Shown: piece after piece, positions 1-6,445 of the stretch | Layout: every line of letters begins with the position of its first letter | Position numbering within the stretch: position 1 is the first letter of the stretch | From: an uncultured Amaricoccus sp. | GTDB taxonomy: Bacteria > Pseudomonadota > Alphaproteobacteria > Rhodobacterales > Rhodobacteraceae | Direction of reading: 5' to 3' | NCBI RefSeq assembly: GCF_937858865.1 | Contig: NZ_CALLYO010000119.1 | Location: 1-7,112, forward strand | DNA length: 7,112 bases | Notes under the pieces: generated by a model | What the model was told of the DNA's origin: nothing | The model's input: only the letters and a program-made list of their open reading frames with translations | Database searches by the model: none | Position numbers and translations under genes: made by a program

Positions 1-155
1 TAGACGACCTTGATCCCGGTCTCCGCCTCGAACTTCGCCACCGTGTCCTCGGCGATATAGTCCGACCAGTTGTAGACGTGCAGGACGTTGTCCTGGGCGA
101 AGGCCGGCAAGGCCACGACGCCGGCGAGTGCTGCAGCGAGCAGACGTATCTTCAT
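1..155 (-). CDS. potF: Putrescine-binding periplasmic protein of a polyamine ABC transporter (N-terminal part, cut by left edge)
   Basis: Only the first 51 codons are in the window; the rest lies beyond the left edge. The protein begins with a classic Sec signal peptide: MKIR, a hydrophobic core (residues 5-17), and a signal peptidase site after AFA (residues 18-20). The mature protein starts [18 protein letters not shown]. The YNWSDYI block followed by [10 protein letters not shown] is the hallmark N-terminus of PotF/PotD-type solute-binding proteins and reads closer to PotF as I remember it. It would capture putrescine or a related polyamine in the periplasm and pass it to an inner-membrane permease and ATPase, presumably encoded further left. 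The start at 155 is preceded by a GGGAAAGGA ribosome-binding site. An ATG at 163 is out of frame and stops at once. The gene begins 28 bp after puuB on the same strand, so the two are probably co-transcribed. Substrate choice between putrescine and spermidine cannot be settled from this fragment. Confidence 0.9.
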   Translation of the reverse strand, partial: MKIRLLAAALAGVVALPAFAQDNVLHVYNWSDYIAEDTVAKFEAETGIKVV

Positions 156-183
156 GCGATCATGGTCCTTTCCCGAGAATCGT

Positions 184-1461
184 CTAGACGCCGAGGCGAT
201 CCCGCAAGCCATACCACCAGGAGCCGAGAACGGAATAGGGAACGGCCCAGCGGCGGCCGCCCGGAAAGGGAATCCAGGGTAAACTCGCGAAAACGTCAAA
301 GCGCGCGCGGTCGCCGTGCACCGCCTCGGCGAGGATCCGCCCGAAGAGATGGCTGCCCACCACCCCATGGCCGCTGTAGCCCTGCGCGAAATAGGTCTGC
401 TCCCCGAGCCGCCCCATCTGCGGCACCCGGCTGAACGAGATGGCGCAGTTGCCCGACCAGGCATGGTCGATCCGCACACCCTTCAGCTCGGGAAAGATCC
501 GCTCGAGGTTCGGCGTGAGCTTCGCCCTTATGTCCGCCGGATCGGTCCCGCCGTAGACCGTGCCGCCGCCCCAGAGCAGCCGCCCGTCCGCCGACAGCCG
601 GTAGTAGTCGAGGACATAGCGCAGATCCTCGACGCAGACGTCCGTCGGCAGCAGCGCCCGCCCGCGCTCGCCGAGCGGCTCGGTCGCCATGATCTGCGTC
701 GAGAAGGGCATCACCCGGTCGGCGATCTCCGGCACCGCCCCGCCCAGGTAGGCGTTGCCGGCGAGGATCAGCGCCTCGGGCCGCACCGTCCCCTTCGCCG
801 TCCGCACCACCGGCCGCCCGGCCACGTCCTCGACCCGCAGGACCGGCGTCTCCTCGTGGATCACGCCGCCCAGCCCCTCGAGCGCCGCCGCCTGCCCCAG
901 CGCCAGGTTCAGCGGATGCATGTGCCCGCCGGAACGGTCCAGCATTCCGCCGACGTAGGCGTCGCTCCTCACATGCCGCGCGAGCCCTGCGCGGTCGAGC
1001 AGCTCGAAATTGTCGATGCCATGGCGGCGCCAGAGCGCCTGCTTCTCCTCCAGCTCCTTCATCTGCCGGACGGTGAAGGCCGTGAAGAGGTTCCCGTCCT
1101 TGAGATCGCAGGCGATCCCGTAGCGCGCCACCCGTTCGCGGATGATCCGCCCGCCCTCCTGCACCACCGTCGCGACGAAGTCCGCCGTCGCCCCTCCGTA
1201 GCGCCGACCGATCGCCTCGAGGCTCGCGTTCAGCCCGTTGACGATCTGCCCGCCGTTCCGCCCCGAGGCGCCCCAGCCGACGCCTCGGCCCTCGAGCACC
1301 AGCACCTCGTGTCCCCGCTCGGCCAGCTCCAGCCCCGCCGACAGGCCGGTGAAACCCGCCCCGACAATGCAGACCTCGACCGCCCGCTCCCCCTCCAGCG
1401 CCGGCCGCTCCGGCGCCGGATTGCGCGACGCCGCGTAGTAGCCCTGCGGATCGTCAGCCAC
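184..1461 (-). CDS. puuB: Gamma-glutamylputrescine oxidase (FAD-dependent)
   Basis: This FAD enzyme of the D-amino-acid-oxidase/glycine-oxidase fold is expected to oxidise gamma-glutamylputrescine to gamma-glutamyl-gamma-aminobutyraldehyde, releasing ammonia and hydrogen peroxide, in the cytoplasmic Puu route of putrescine use. Counting from the start chosen here (425 aa), the dinucleotide-binding GAGFTG is at residues 34-39, the acidic residue for the adenosine ribose is E57, and ASGRNGGQ is at 65-72. [11 protein letters not shown] is at 177-187 and the second flavin motif GYSGHGV at 361-367. The C-terminus FPGGRR...LRDRLGV matches my memory of E. coli PuuB (about 426 aa), as does YYAAS near the N-terminus. 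A longer reading begins at GTG 1479 but has no visible ribosome-binding site. GTG 1461 sits 5 nt after GGAAGG and puts YYAAS at residues 8-12, as in E. coli, so I prefer it. potF follows 28 bp downstream. The paired gamma-glutamylputrescine synthetase is not in view. Substrate is inferred from similarity and context. Confidence 0.92.
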   Translation of the reverse strand: MADDPQGYYAASRNPAPERPALEGERAVEVCIVGAGFTGLSAGLELAERGHEVLVLEGRGVGWGASGRNGGQIVNGLNASLEAIGRRYGGATADFVATVVQEGGRIIRERVARYGIACDLKDGNLFTAFTVRQMKELEEKQALWRRHGIDNFELLDRAGLARHVRSDAYVGGMLDRSGGHMHPLNLALGQAAALEGLGGVIHEETPVLRVEDVAGRPVVRTAKGTVRPEALILAGNAYLGGAVPEIADRVMPFSTQIMATEPLGERGRALLPTDVCVEDLRYVLDYYRLSADGRLLWGGGTVYGGTDPADIRAKLTPNLERIFPELKGVRIDHAWSGNCAISFSRVPQMGRLGEQTYFAQGYSGHGVVGSHLFGRILAEAVHGDRARFDVFASLPWIPFPGGRRWAVPYSVLGSWWYGLRDRLGV

Positions 1462-1524
1462 GCCCACCTTCCAACTCACATGCGCCCACGCGTCAGCGAC
1501 CCAAACCCGACTCTCTCAGGTGCA

Positions 1525-1557
1525 ATACACATTCCATACGCATTCCATACGCATCCC
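1525..1557 (-). repeat. Three tandem 11-bp repeats upstream of puuB
   Basis: On the plus strand the units are ATACACATTCC (1525-1535), ATACGCATTCC (1536-1546) and ATACGCATCCC (1547-1557), each differing from the middle unit by one base. They are AT-richer than the surroundings and lie about 65-95 bp upstream of the puuB start at 1461. An 11-bp period is about one helical turn, so a protein could occupy the same DNA face three times. They could be an operator for a polyamine-responsive regulator or simply a small replication-slippage repeat. The role is inference. Confidence 0.5.
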
Positions 1558-1588
1558 AGATCGAACGAATCCCCGTAAACCCCCATCA

Positions 1589-1609
1589 CGGCGATGATGA
1601 AGATCGCCG
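1589..1609. promoter_or_regulatory. 7-bp inverted repeat upstream of puuB
   Basis: The arms CGGCGAT (1589-1595) and ATCGCCG (1603-1609) are perfectly complementary around a 7-nt spacer. The repeat lies in the divergent intergenic region, 32 bp upstream (relative to puuB) of the 11-bp repeats. It could be a dimeric regulator site or an RNA hairpin. No T-run follows, so it is not a typical intrinsic terminator. In GC-rich DNA a repeat of this size can occur by chance. Confidence 0.25.
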
Positions 1610-1713
1610 CTCGACGTTAGCAGGGCCTGCGCCCCGATACCAACGTCATCCGCGCCCCCGACCAGTCCCGCGACCTGGCCTCCACACCCTAGGCCCAATT
1701 CGGTAGGCCGCAT

Positions 1714-1729
1714 CCCTCTTCCGAGAGGG
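1714..1729. promoter_or_regulatory. Short hairpin upstream of the GH16 gene
   Basis: CCCTCT (1714-1719) and AGAGGG (1724-1729) form a perfect 6-bp stem closed by a TCCG tetraloop, 56 bp before the GH16 start codon. It could be an element in the 5' leader or an operator for the glycanase-glycosyltransferase operon. No T-tract follows. The function is unknown. Confidence 0.25.
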
Positions 1730-1785
1730 TCGTCTGCATTCCCCTGCACTTATTCTCGCGGCCGGGGCGACCACACGACCGGGGT

Positions 1786-2664
1786 ATGATGCAGCTACCG
1801 ACCCTTTCCTCGATGAAGAGGCTCTGGGCCGGGGGGCAGCACTTCGGCCGGAACCGCCGGATCCTGGTCGCGGCGGCCACGGTTGCCGGGACGGCGGCGC
1901 TCATGATCGTGGGCGGAGCCACCCGGGCCGACCGCGCGCCGGATCTCGACCTTTCGCACTACGAACTCGTGTTCGACGAGAATTTCGACACGCTCGACGT
2001 CTCGGGTCGGGGCCCGGGCACGCGGTGGATTGCGCACACGCCCTGGAACGGCGACTTCGGCGACGCGCTCTTCGTCGATCCGACGCCCGACTTCCCTTTC
2101 ACGGTCGAGAACGGAATCCTTCGCATCGAAGCGCGCAAGGAGGAGGACGGCATCTGGCGCTCCGGCCTGCTCTCCTCGACCGATCCCTCCGGCGAGGGAT
2201 TCCAGATGCAGTACGGCTACTTCGAGATGCGGGCGAAGATGCCGCCCGGCCCCGGCGTCTGGCCGGCATTCTGGCTGATCTACAACCGCTCTCCGGACAG
2301 CTCGCTGGAGATCGACGTCGTCGAATATTATGGCCATGCTCCGGACATCTATCATTCCGTGCTGAAGGTCTGGCCGAAGAATGACACGGTCGAGGAGCAG
2401 ACCTACGACTTCGTGCACGACGTGCCGTGGGGCTCGCTCGTCGACGAGTATCACAATTACGGGGTCTCCGTGGAGCCGGACGAGATCATCTTCTACCTCG
2501 ACGGTCACGAGATGGCGCGCACCCCGACCCCGGTCGAGCACATGGGCCCGCTGTTCATCCTGCTCGATCTGGCGCTGGGCTCGGGCTTCCCGATCGAGCA
2601 CACCAAGAACCCGTCGCACATGTACGTCGACCACGTACGGGCCTACCGGCGCAAGGGCGGATGA
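1786..2664 (+). CDS. GH16-family beta-glycanase with N-terminal membrane anchor/signal (ExoK-like)
   Basis: This is a 292-aa glycoside hydrolase family 16 protein, which normally cleaves beta-1,3 and/or beta-1,4 glucan or galactan chains with retention of configuration. The N-terminus is basic (KR, RNRR at residues 11-25), followed by a hydrophobic helix at about 26-44. TRA at 46-48 could be a signal peptidase site; if uncleaved, the helix would anchor the enzyme facing the periplasm. The catalytic strand reads LEIDVVEYYG, giving nucleophile E175, assisting D177 and acid/base E180 in the bulged E-x-D-x-x-E laminarinase-type pattern. GYFEMRAKMPPGPGVWPAFW (144-163) and the C-terminal MYVDHVRAYR strand (279-288) are typical of the fold. 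No carbohydrate-binding module is present. The length is near that of rhizobial ExoK. The 1786 start has only a weak GGGG upstream; ATG 1789 or 1813 are alternatives. It overlaps the next gene by 4 bp. The likely role is trimming of the exopolysaccharide made by the neighbours; the exact linkage is unknown. Confidence 0.88.
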   Translation: MMQLPTLSSMKRLWAGGQHFGRNRRILVAAATVAGTAALMIVGGATRADRAPDLDLSHYELVFDENFDTLDVSGRGPGTRWIAHTPWNGDFGDALFVDPTPDFPFTVENGILRIEARKEEDGIWRSGLLSSTDPSGEGFQMQYGYFEMRAKMPPGPGVWPAFWLIYNRSPDSSLEIDVVEYYGHAPDIYHSVLKVWPKNDTVEEQTYDFVHDVPWGSLVDEYHNYGVSVEPDEIIFYLDGHEMARTPTPVEHMGPLFILLDLALGSGFPIEHTKNPSHMYVDHVRAYRRKGG

Positions 2665-3791
2665 CCCTGTCGGTCCTTCACCTCGTCAACCATTGCGAGC
2701 ACGGCGGCAATGTGCACCTCGCCGTCGATCTCGCCTGCGCGCAGGCCGCACAGGGCCACCGCGTCGGCTTCGCGAGCGGCGGCGGGCGTTTCGTGGCTTT
2801 GCTGGAGCGGTGCGGCGTGCGTCACATCCGGCTGGAACAGAGCCTGAGAACCCCCGCGCGGACGGCACGCGCCGCAGCCTCGCTGGCCTCGCTCTGCCGC
2901 CGCGACCGGCCGGACGTCCTGCACGCGCACATGATGTCGGGGGCCGTGCTCGGGCGCATGGTCGGAACGCTCCTGGGAATTCCACTGGTGACGACGGTGC
3001 ACAACTCTTTCGACCGGCACGCCTGGCTGATGCGACTCGGCGACCGGGTCGTTGCCGTCTCGCGCGCCGAGCGGGAGTTGCTGCTCGCGCGCGGCTTCCC
3101 GGACGGCCGGCTCGACGTCGTCGTCAACGGCACGCTCGGCTCGGTGCGGTCGACGGAAGAACCGACACCGTCCGCCTTCCGGCTGCCCCGGCCCTGCATC
3201 ACGACGCTGTCCGGGCTGGAGCGGCGCAAGGGTGTGCACGATGTGATCGAGGCCTTTGCGCGCGTCGCCGCGTCGGCGCCGGAATGGCGGCTCGTCGTCG
3301 CCGGCGACGGTCCGGAACGGCAGGCGCTGGAGCAACAGGCCGCCCGCTCCGGCTGCGCCGACCGCATCGCCTTCATCGGCCATGTCGAGACGCCAAGCCA
3401 GGTGCTCGTCCAGACCGACATCTTCGTCCTCGCCTCAGCCGCGGAGCCCTTCGGCCTCGGGATCCTCGAGGCCAGGGAGGCCGGCTGCGCGGTGGTCGGC
3501 ACGCGCGTGGGCGGCATCGCCGAACAGCTCGACCATGACCGCCACGGCACCACGGTTCCTCCGGGTCGCCCCGATCTCCTCGGCGACGCGCTGCTGCGGC
3601 TGATGACGGACCCGGCGGCGATCGCAGAGGCCCGCCGCAGCGCCCGGCAGGGGCTCGCCTACTACCGGATCGATCGCATGGCCAGCGAGTACCTCGCGGT
3701 CTACGACGCGGCGATCCGGGTGCGGAATCCCGCCGCGCGCACAGGCGGCCTGAACCTCGGGACATCCTCCGGACGGGGAAAGTCAGGCTGA
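2661..3791 (+). CDS. GT4-family glycosyltransferase (GT-B fold)
   Basis: A 376-aa retaining glycosyltransferase that should add a sugar from a nucleotide donor to a lipid-linked exopolysaccharide intermediate at the cytoplasmic face. The N-terminal domain has the glycine-rich acceptor loop CEHGGNVHLAVDLA (residues 12-25), DVLHAH at 85-90 and VVAVS at 130-134. The C-terminal donor domain has VVVNG (153-157), SGLERRKGV (184-192), VVAGDGPER (212-220) and the diagnostic E-x7-E pair, E262 and E270, in AEPFGLGILEA. There is no signal peptide or membrane segment. An in-frame reading could extend back to 2427, but that part lies wholly inside the GH16 gene in another frame. The ATG at 2661 overlaps the GH16 stop (ATGA), follows AAGGGCGG and begins the family's usual first strand, so it is the start. 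The overlap implies translational coupling with the glycanase. Residues after about 355 look like a divergent tail. Donor and acceptor sugars cannot be told. Confidence 0.93.
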   Translation: MTLSVLHLVNHCEHGGNVHLAVDLACAQAAQGHRVGFASGGGRFVALLERCGVRHIRLEQSLRTPARTARAAASLASLCRRDRPDVLHAHMMSGAVLGRMVGTLLGIPLVTTVHNSFDRHAWLMRLGDRVVAVSRAERELLLARGFPDGRLDVVVNGTLGSVRSTEEPTPSAFRLPRPCITTLSGLERRKGVHDVIEAFARVAASAPEWRLVVAGDGPERQALEQQAARSGCADRIAFIGHVETPSQVLVQTDIFVLASAAEPFGLGILEAREAGCAVVGTRVGGIAEQLDHDRHGTTVPPGRPDLLGDALLRLMTDPAAIAEARRSARQGLAYYRIDRMASEYLAVYDAAIRVRNPAARTGGLNLGTSSGRGKSG

Positions 3792-3811
3792 GGGCACCCG
3801 GGCCCGCCTGA
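3783..3811. terminator. Candidate bidirectional terminator hairpin spanning the convergent gene ends
   Basis: TCAGGC (3783-3788) pairs with GCCTGA (3806-3811), and GGGC (3792-3795) pairs with GCCC (3802-3805) inside it, around an ACCCGG loop. The three bases left unpaired on one side (3789-3791) are the TGA stop codon of the GT4 gene. The polymerase stop codon begins at the next base on the other strand. The near-symmetry would give a hairpin in both transcripts. There is no T-tract on either side, so it may act as an RNA-stabilising 3' end or a weak or Rho-assisted terminator. Confidence 0.45.
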
Positions 3812-5344
3812 TCACGCCGGGCTCTGCGTCCCGGTCGCCGGCGTGCCGCCGGTCCAGGCCGCCGAGCCTCGCGTCGGGCGCTCCCATCGTGGATGGGGCA
3901 GCGCCGCGCGCTCGCTCGCCTGCATCTGCCGCAGCCGCTCCCGGCCGACGACGACGCCGGCCAGCGCGATGAAGAAGACGATCCCCGGGTCGGCGACGCT
4001 GCTGGAGATCGCCGCGGGAATCATCGAGGCCAGGGCCGTGGTGCGCAGGCTGCTGCAGAGCGCCGCGAGTTCCCGCGCCTCCGGATCCAGCCTTGGCCGC
4101 GGGATCGGCCGTGCCATCTCCAGCAGGAGCAGCACGATCAGGAAGGTGCCGAACGCCCCGAGTTGCGACAGGACCGCGATCACCCAGCTCGAGGCCCGCG
4201 AGCTGCCGAGCCCGACGCCGAGGCCGTAGGTGTCGAGGAAGGCCTTCCAGCTCTTGGCGTTCCAGTAGAACCGCTCGTCGGCGGACGCCGAGGTCGACTT
4301 GTTGATCAGGGTTTCCTCGATCAGCCGCTGCACCGGATCGAGCGCACCCTGCATGAAGGCCAGGACTGCGAGCACCAGTGTGAGCGCGATCGCACCGGCC
4401 AGGATCGTCGCCAGGTCGCGCGAGTTCAGCCGTCCGAGCATCAGCCGCCAGACGTAGGAAAGCGACAGCAGCGCTCCGAGGATCGCGAGGCTCGCGTAAC
4501 CGGTCGAGGAGGTGGAGAGCAACAGCTGCAGGAACAGCACGACCGAGAGCACGAGCGCCGGGCGCCAGTTCGTGGCCCGCCAGTAGCTGAACGCAAAGGC
4601 GAGCCCGACGGTCGTGGCGGCACCGAAGGTCGAGGCCTCGGGAAAGCCGCCGGCGATGCGCCAGAAGCCCTCGACCTGCACCTCGATCAGCATCGAGTAT
4701 CCGGCGGTGCGGATCGGCGCCAGCAGATCGCCGGCTCCGCTCAGCTTGCCGGCGAAGTCGATCATGCCGAGACTGGCGTTGGCGATCGCCGAGGCGAAAA
4801 AGCCGATCCGCAGCATCTCGAAGCGCCCGTCCCGCGCCAGTTGGCTCGCCACGGCGAAAAAGGCGAGGATGCCGAACGCGAAGTAGCCCGACTGGTTTAT
4901 GTTGCCGGACACCGGCCGGAGCGCGGTCTCGACGATGGCACCGCGCGACGGCACGAATACCGTCGTTTCCCCGGCGAAGAGCCGCGGCAGGATGAAGGCG
5001 CTCGCGACACCGTAGACGAGCAGGGTCACCACGACGATCGGCGTCCAGTGCAGTCGGAACACCCGCGCGAGGTCGCCCCAGAAGGTGCGGCGGAGGACCG
5101 CCGCCGCCATCAGCAGGCCGGCCAGCGGAACATAGAGCAGCAGATTGATCCCGCCGGTGACGATCGCCGTCGACCCGAAGGCGAGGGATGCGAAGAAGGC
5201 GCAGGCCGTCGGCGCCCGGGTGAACTGGCCGAGCGCGAGGAGGAGAACCCCGACGAGTACTGCGATCGGTGCGACGCTCATTCCGTCATGCAGTCGTTTC
5301 CGCTGCTTCCATCCATGCTTCGCGTGACGCGCGATGTGCTTCAT
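3812..5344 (-). CDS. O-antigen ligase/Wzy-type polysaccharide polymerase, polytopic membrane protein
   Basis: A 510-aa inner-membrane protein, probably the polymerase that joins lipid-linked repeat units on the periplasmic side. Hydrophobic stretches recur from about residue 24 to 467 (roughly 24-41, 46-62, 65-84, 101-119, 151-170, 178-196, 240-255, 261-278, 284-303, 311-330, 386-409, 436-466), giving about 10-12 helices. A long hydrophilic loop lies at about 333-385. It ends in DERFYWNAKSWKAF then GLGVGLGSSRASSW (356-387), the R...W...G-x-G-x-G pattern typical of Wzy_C/O-antigen-ligase proteins, with R358 and R383 as candidate functional residues. NINQSGYFAFG (148-158) and STSSTGYASL (277-286) also resemble the family. 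The proline-rich tail after 470 is probably cytoplasmic. The start at 5344 directly abuts GAAAGG, which is unusually close; M22 (5281) is an alternative with a weak upstream signal. The gene converges on GT4 and diverges from GT2. Polymerase versus ligase is not resolved; the ExoF-like and GH16 neighbours favour polymerase. Confidence 0.82.
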   Translation of the reverse strand: MKHIARHAKHGWKQRKRLHDGMSVAPIAVLVGVLLLALGQFTRAPTACAFFASLAFGSTAIVTGGINLLLYVPLAGLLMAAAVLRRTFWGDLARVFRLHWTPIVVVTLLVYGVASAFILPRLFAGETTVFVPSRGAIVETALRPVSGNINQSGYFAFGILAFFAVASQLARDGRFEMLRIGFFASAIANASLGMIDFAGKLSGAGDLLAPIRTAGYSMLIEVQVEGFWRIAGGFPEASTFGAATTVGLAFAFSYWRATNWRPALVLSVVLFLQLLLSTSSTGYASLAILGALLSLSYVWRLMLGRLNSRDLATILAGAIALTLVLAVLAFMQGALDPVQRLIEETLINKSTSASADERFYWNAKSWKAFLDTYGLGVGLGSSRASSWVIAVLSQLGAFGTFLIVLLLLEMARPIPRPRLDPEARELAALCSSLRTTALASMIPAAISSSVADPGIVFFIALAGVVVGRERLRQMQASERAALPHPRWERPTRGSAAWTGGTPATGTQSPA

Positions 5345-5372
5345 CCTTTCGAGCGTCCGGGGCGCCGAAAGG
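5345..5372 (-). promoter_or_regulatory. Hairpin covering the ribosome-binding site of the polymerase gene
   Basis: Read on the minus strand, CCTTTCG then GCG pairs with CGC, a bulged T, then CGAAAGG, around a CCCCGGA loop. That is a 10-bp stem with a single bulge whose last base is next to the ATG at 5344. The 3' arm contains GAAAGG, the only Shine-Dalgarno-like sequence before that start, so the folded RNA would hide it. The 7-bp arms are perfect at DNA level (5345-5351 and 5366-5372), so it could also be a dimeric operator in the divergent promoter region. Translational or transcriptional control of the polymerase is inference. Confidence 0.45.
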
Positions 5373-5471
5373 CCTAGGCGGCACTCTCATCGGCGTGCCG
5401 GCTCGACCCAGGGCGGATGTCGCCGGCAGACCGGCCGCCGCTAGCTTGGAGCGACGCCAGGGGATGGGAGC
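5373..5471. promoter_or_regulatory. Divergent upstream region between polymerase and GT2 genes
   Basis: Together with the hairpin at 5345-5372, this roughly 100-bp stretch must hold start signals for both the minus-strand polymerase and the plus-strand GT2 gene, unless transcription comes from elsewhere. I see no good -35/-10 pair. It contains a small inverted repeat GCCGG-CAGA-CCGGC (5422-5435) about 37 bp before the GT2 start. A purine-rich GGGGATGGGAG (5460-5470) serves as the GT2 ribosome-binding site. Confidence 0.4.
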
Positions 5472-6347
5472 ATGCGGCTGATCGTCATCATCGTCACCGC
5501 CGATCGCAGGGCCGTGCTGGGCCAGGCGCTGGCGCATCTCGAAGGTCAGACGCGCCGGCCCGACCTGGTCGTGGTGTCGGCTCCCGACGCGACCCACGTG
5601 GATGAAGCCGCGGTCACGACCTACCCGCTGCGCTACGTCTTCGGCGCGAGCGGCTGCACGGCGCAGCGCAACCGCGCCCTCGATTCCGAACATGCGCGCG
5701 ACGCGGAGATCTTCGTCTTCTTCGATGACGACTTCGTACCCGCCGCCGAATACCTGGAGCGGGCGGAGGCCGCCCTGGCGCGGCATCCGGACTGGACGGT
5801 GATGACCGGGCACGTCCTGGCCGACGGGATCAAGGGCCCGGGGCTCAGCTTCCAGCAGGCCGGCGACATCCTGTCCGGCACACCGGACGGTAAGCCGGAG
5901 CGGCATGAGCACGTGGCGCCGGCCGGAGCCTACGGCTGCAACATGGTGTTCCGCGCCGCCGACATCGCCGAGGACCGCTTCGACGAACGGCTGCCGCTCT
6001 ACGGCTGGCAGGAGGATACCGACTTCTCCCGGCGGGTCGCGCGCGGCCGGCCGATCGTGCGGCTGCACGGCCTGCGCGGCGTGCACCTCGGGGTCAAGCG
6101 AGGACGGGTCAGCGGGGTGCGCTTCGGCTACTCGCAGATCGTCAACCCGCTGTACCTGGTCCGCAAGGGCACCGGAACCGGGCGCTGGGCGGCCAGGCTG
6201 ATTGTCCGCAACGTGCTCGCGAACGTGGCGCTCAGCCTTCGGCCGGAGCCGCACGTCGACCGCATCGGCCGGCTCAAGGGGAATCTGATCGCCGCCGGCC
6301 ATCTGATGCGGGGCCGCTGCGACCCCGAATTCATCATGCGGCTGTGA
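5472..6347 (+). CDS. GT2-family glycosyltransferase
   Basis: A 291-aa GT-A-fold inverting glycosyltransferase, likely adding one sugar of the exopolysaccharide repeat unit from a nucleotide-sugar donor. It opens with the first nucleotide-binding strand LIVIIVTADRR (residues 3-13). GCTAQRNRAL (61-70) is the usual segment before the metal site, and FFDDDFVP (83-90) supplies the DXD-type aspartates D85-D87. AYGCNMVFR (153-161) and GWQEDTDFSRRV (178-189) follow; E181/D182 is the ED motif carrying the catalytic base. No strong transmembrane helix is visible; the basic, hydrophobic tail at about 226-255 could associate with the membrane. The start at 5472 is well supported by GGGGA 7 nt upstream. 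The gene stands alone on its strand, diverging from the polymerase and converging on the small membrane gene. Donor, acceptor and linkage are unknown; ordinary GT2 proteins of EPS and O-antigen loci cannot be distinguished by sequence reading alone. Confidence 0.92.
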   Translation: MRLIVIIVTADRRAVLGQALAHLEGQTRRPDLVVVSAPDATHVDEAAVTTYPLRYVFGASGCTAQRNRALDSEHARDAEIFVFFDDDFVPAAEYLERAEAALARHPDWTVMTGHVLADGIKGPGLSFQQAGDILSGTPDGKPERHEHVAPAGAYGCNMVFRAADIAEDRFDERLPLYGWQEDTDFSRRVARGRPIVRLHGLRGVHLGVKRGRVSGVRFGYSQIVNPLYLVRKGTGTGRWAARLIVRNVLANVALSLRPEPHVDRIGRLKGNLIAAGHLMRGRCDPEFIMRL

Positions 6348-6371
6348 CCGGTGCGTCGAATGCCCGCCACA

Positions 6372-6394
6372 GCCACGGGCCTGCGCCGCGTGGC
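6372..6394. terminator. Candidate hairpin between convergent GT2 and small membrane gene
   Basis: GCCACG (6372-6377) pairs with CGTGGC (6389-6394), and GGC (6378-6380) with GCC (6385-6387), around a CTGC loop with one bulged G. It begins 25 bp after the GT2 stop and lies 52 bp past the end of the opposing gene, where a shared terminator would be expected. There is no T-tract, so intrinsic termination is unproven. The rest of 6348-6445 shows nothing else I can support. Confidence 0.35.
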
Positions 6395-6445
6395 CAGCAG
6401 CCATCGGCCTCGGCGCCGTGACACGAGTCGGCCACCGCGACTAGG

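Larger units (their letters stand above)
1480..1785. other. Intergenic region between divergent puuB and GH16 genes
   Basis: About 300 bp separate the divergently transcribed puuB and GH16 glycanase genes, so both promoters should lie here. I see no convincing coding sequence. A 77-codon minus-strand frame covering 1516-1749 has no recognisable protein features. The stretch contains the three 11-bp repeats at 1525-1557, a 7-bp inverted repeat at 1589-1609 and a 6-bp hairpin at 1714-1729, each listed separately. A TATTCT hexamer at 1751-1756 could be a -10 element for the GH16 gene, but no matching -35 is visible, so I do not call a promoter. Confidence 0.6.

Noticed and set aside
1525..1557. 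Possible CRISPR or VNTR interpretation of the 11-bp repeats
   Set aside because: The units are contiguous, too short and without spacers, so not CRISPR. Three units are too few to call a variable-number repeat from one sequence.
316..1578. Long plus-strand open frame (420 codons) opposite puuB
   Set aside because: Its translation is rich in R, P, H and Q with no fold-like hydrophobic pattern. It is the antisense shadow of a gene with clear PuuB motifs.
1516..1749. 77-codon minus-strand frame between puuB and GH16
   Set aside because: It is glycine/arginine-rich with no domain or good ribosome-binding site, and it contains the direct repeats. More likely non-coding upstream sequence.
1795..2634. 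Minus-strand open frame (279 codons) inside the GH16 gene
   Set aside because: It is low-complexity, arginine/valine/aspartate-rich and lacks motifs. The plus strand has the full GH16 active site.
2427..2660. Upstream extension of the GT4 reading frame
   Set aside because: It lies entirely within the GH16 coding sequence in another frame and has no GT features; ATG 2661 is the natural start.
2381..3538. Plus-strand open frame (385 codons) overlapping GH16 and GT4
   Set aside because: It consists mostly of R, S, T, A and G as expected for an out-of-frame reading of GC-rich genes, with no recognisable domain.
3893..5377. Long plus-strand open frame (494 codons) opposite the polymerase gene
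   Set aside because: The translation is dominated by charged R, E, D, G and Q without domains. GC-rich codon bias keeps the antisense frame open; the minus strand encodes a coherent membrane protein.
5286..6404. Minus-strand open frame (372 codons) opposite GT2
   Set aside because: The composition is shadow-like and it crosses the divergent promoter region. GT2 on the plus strand has the DDD and ED motifs.
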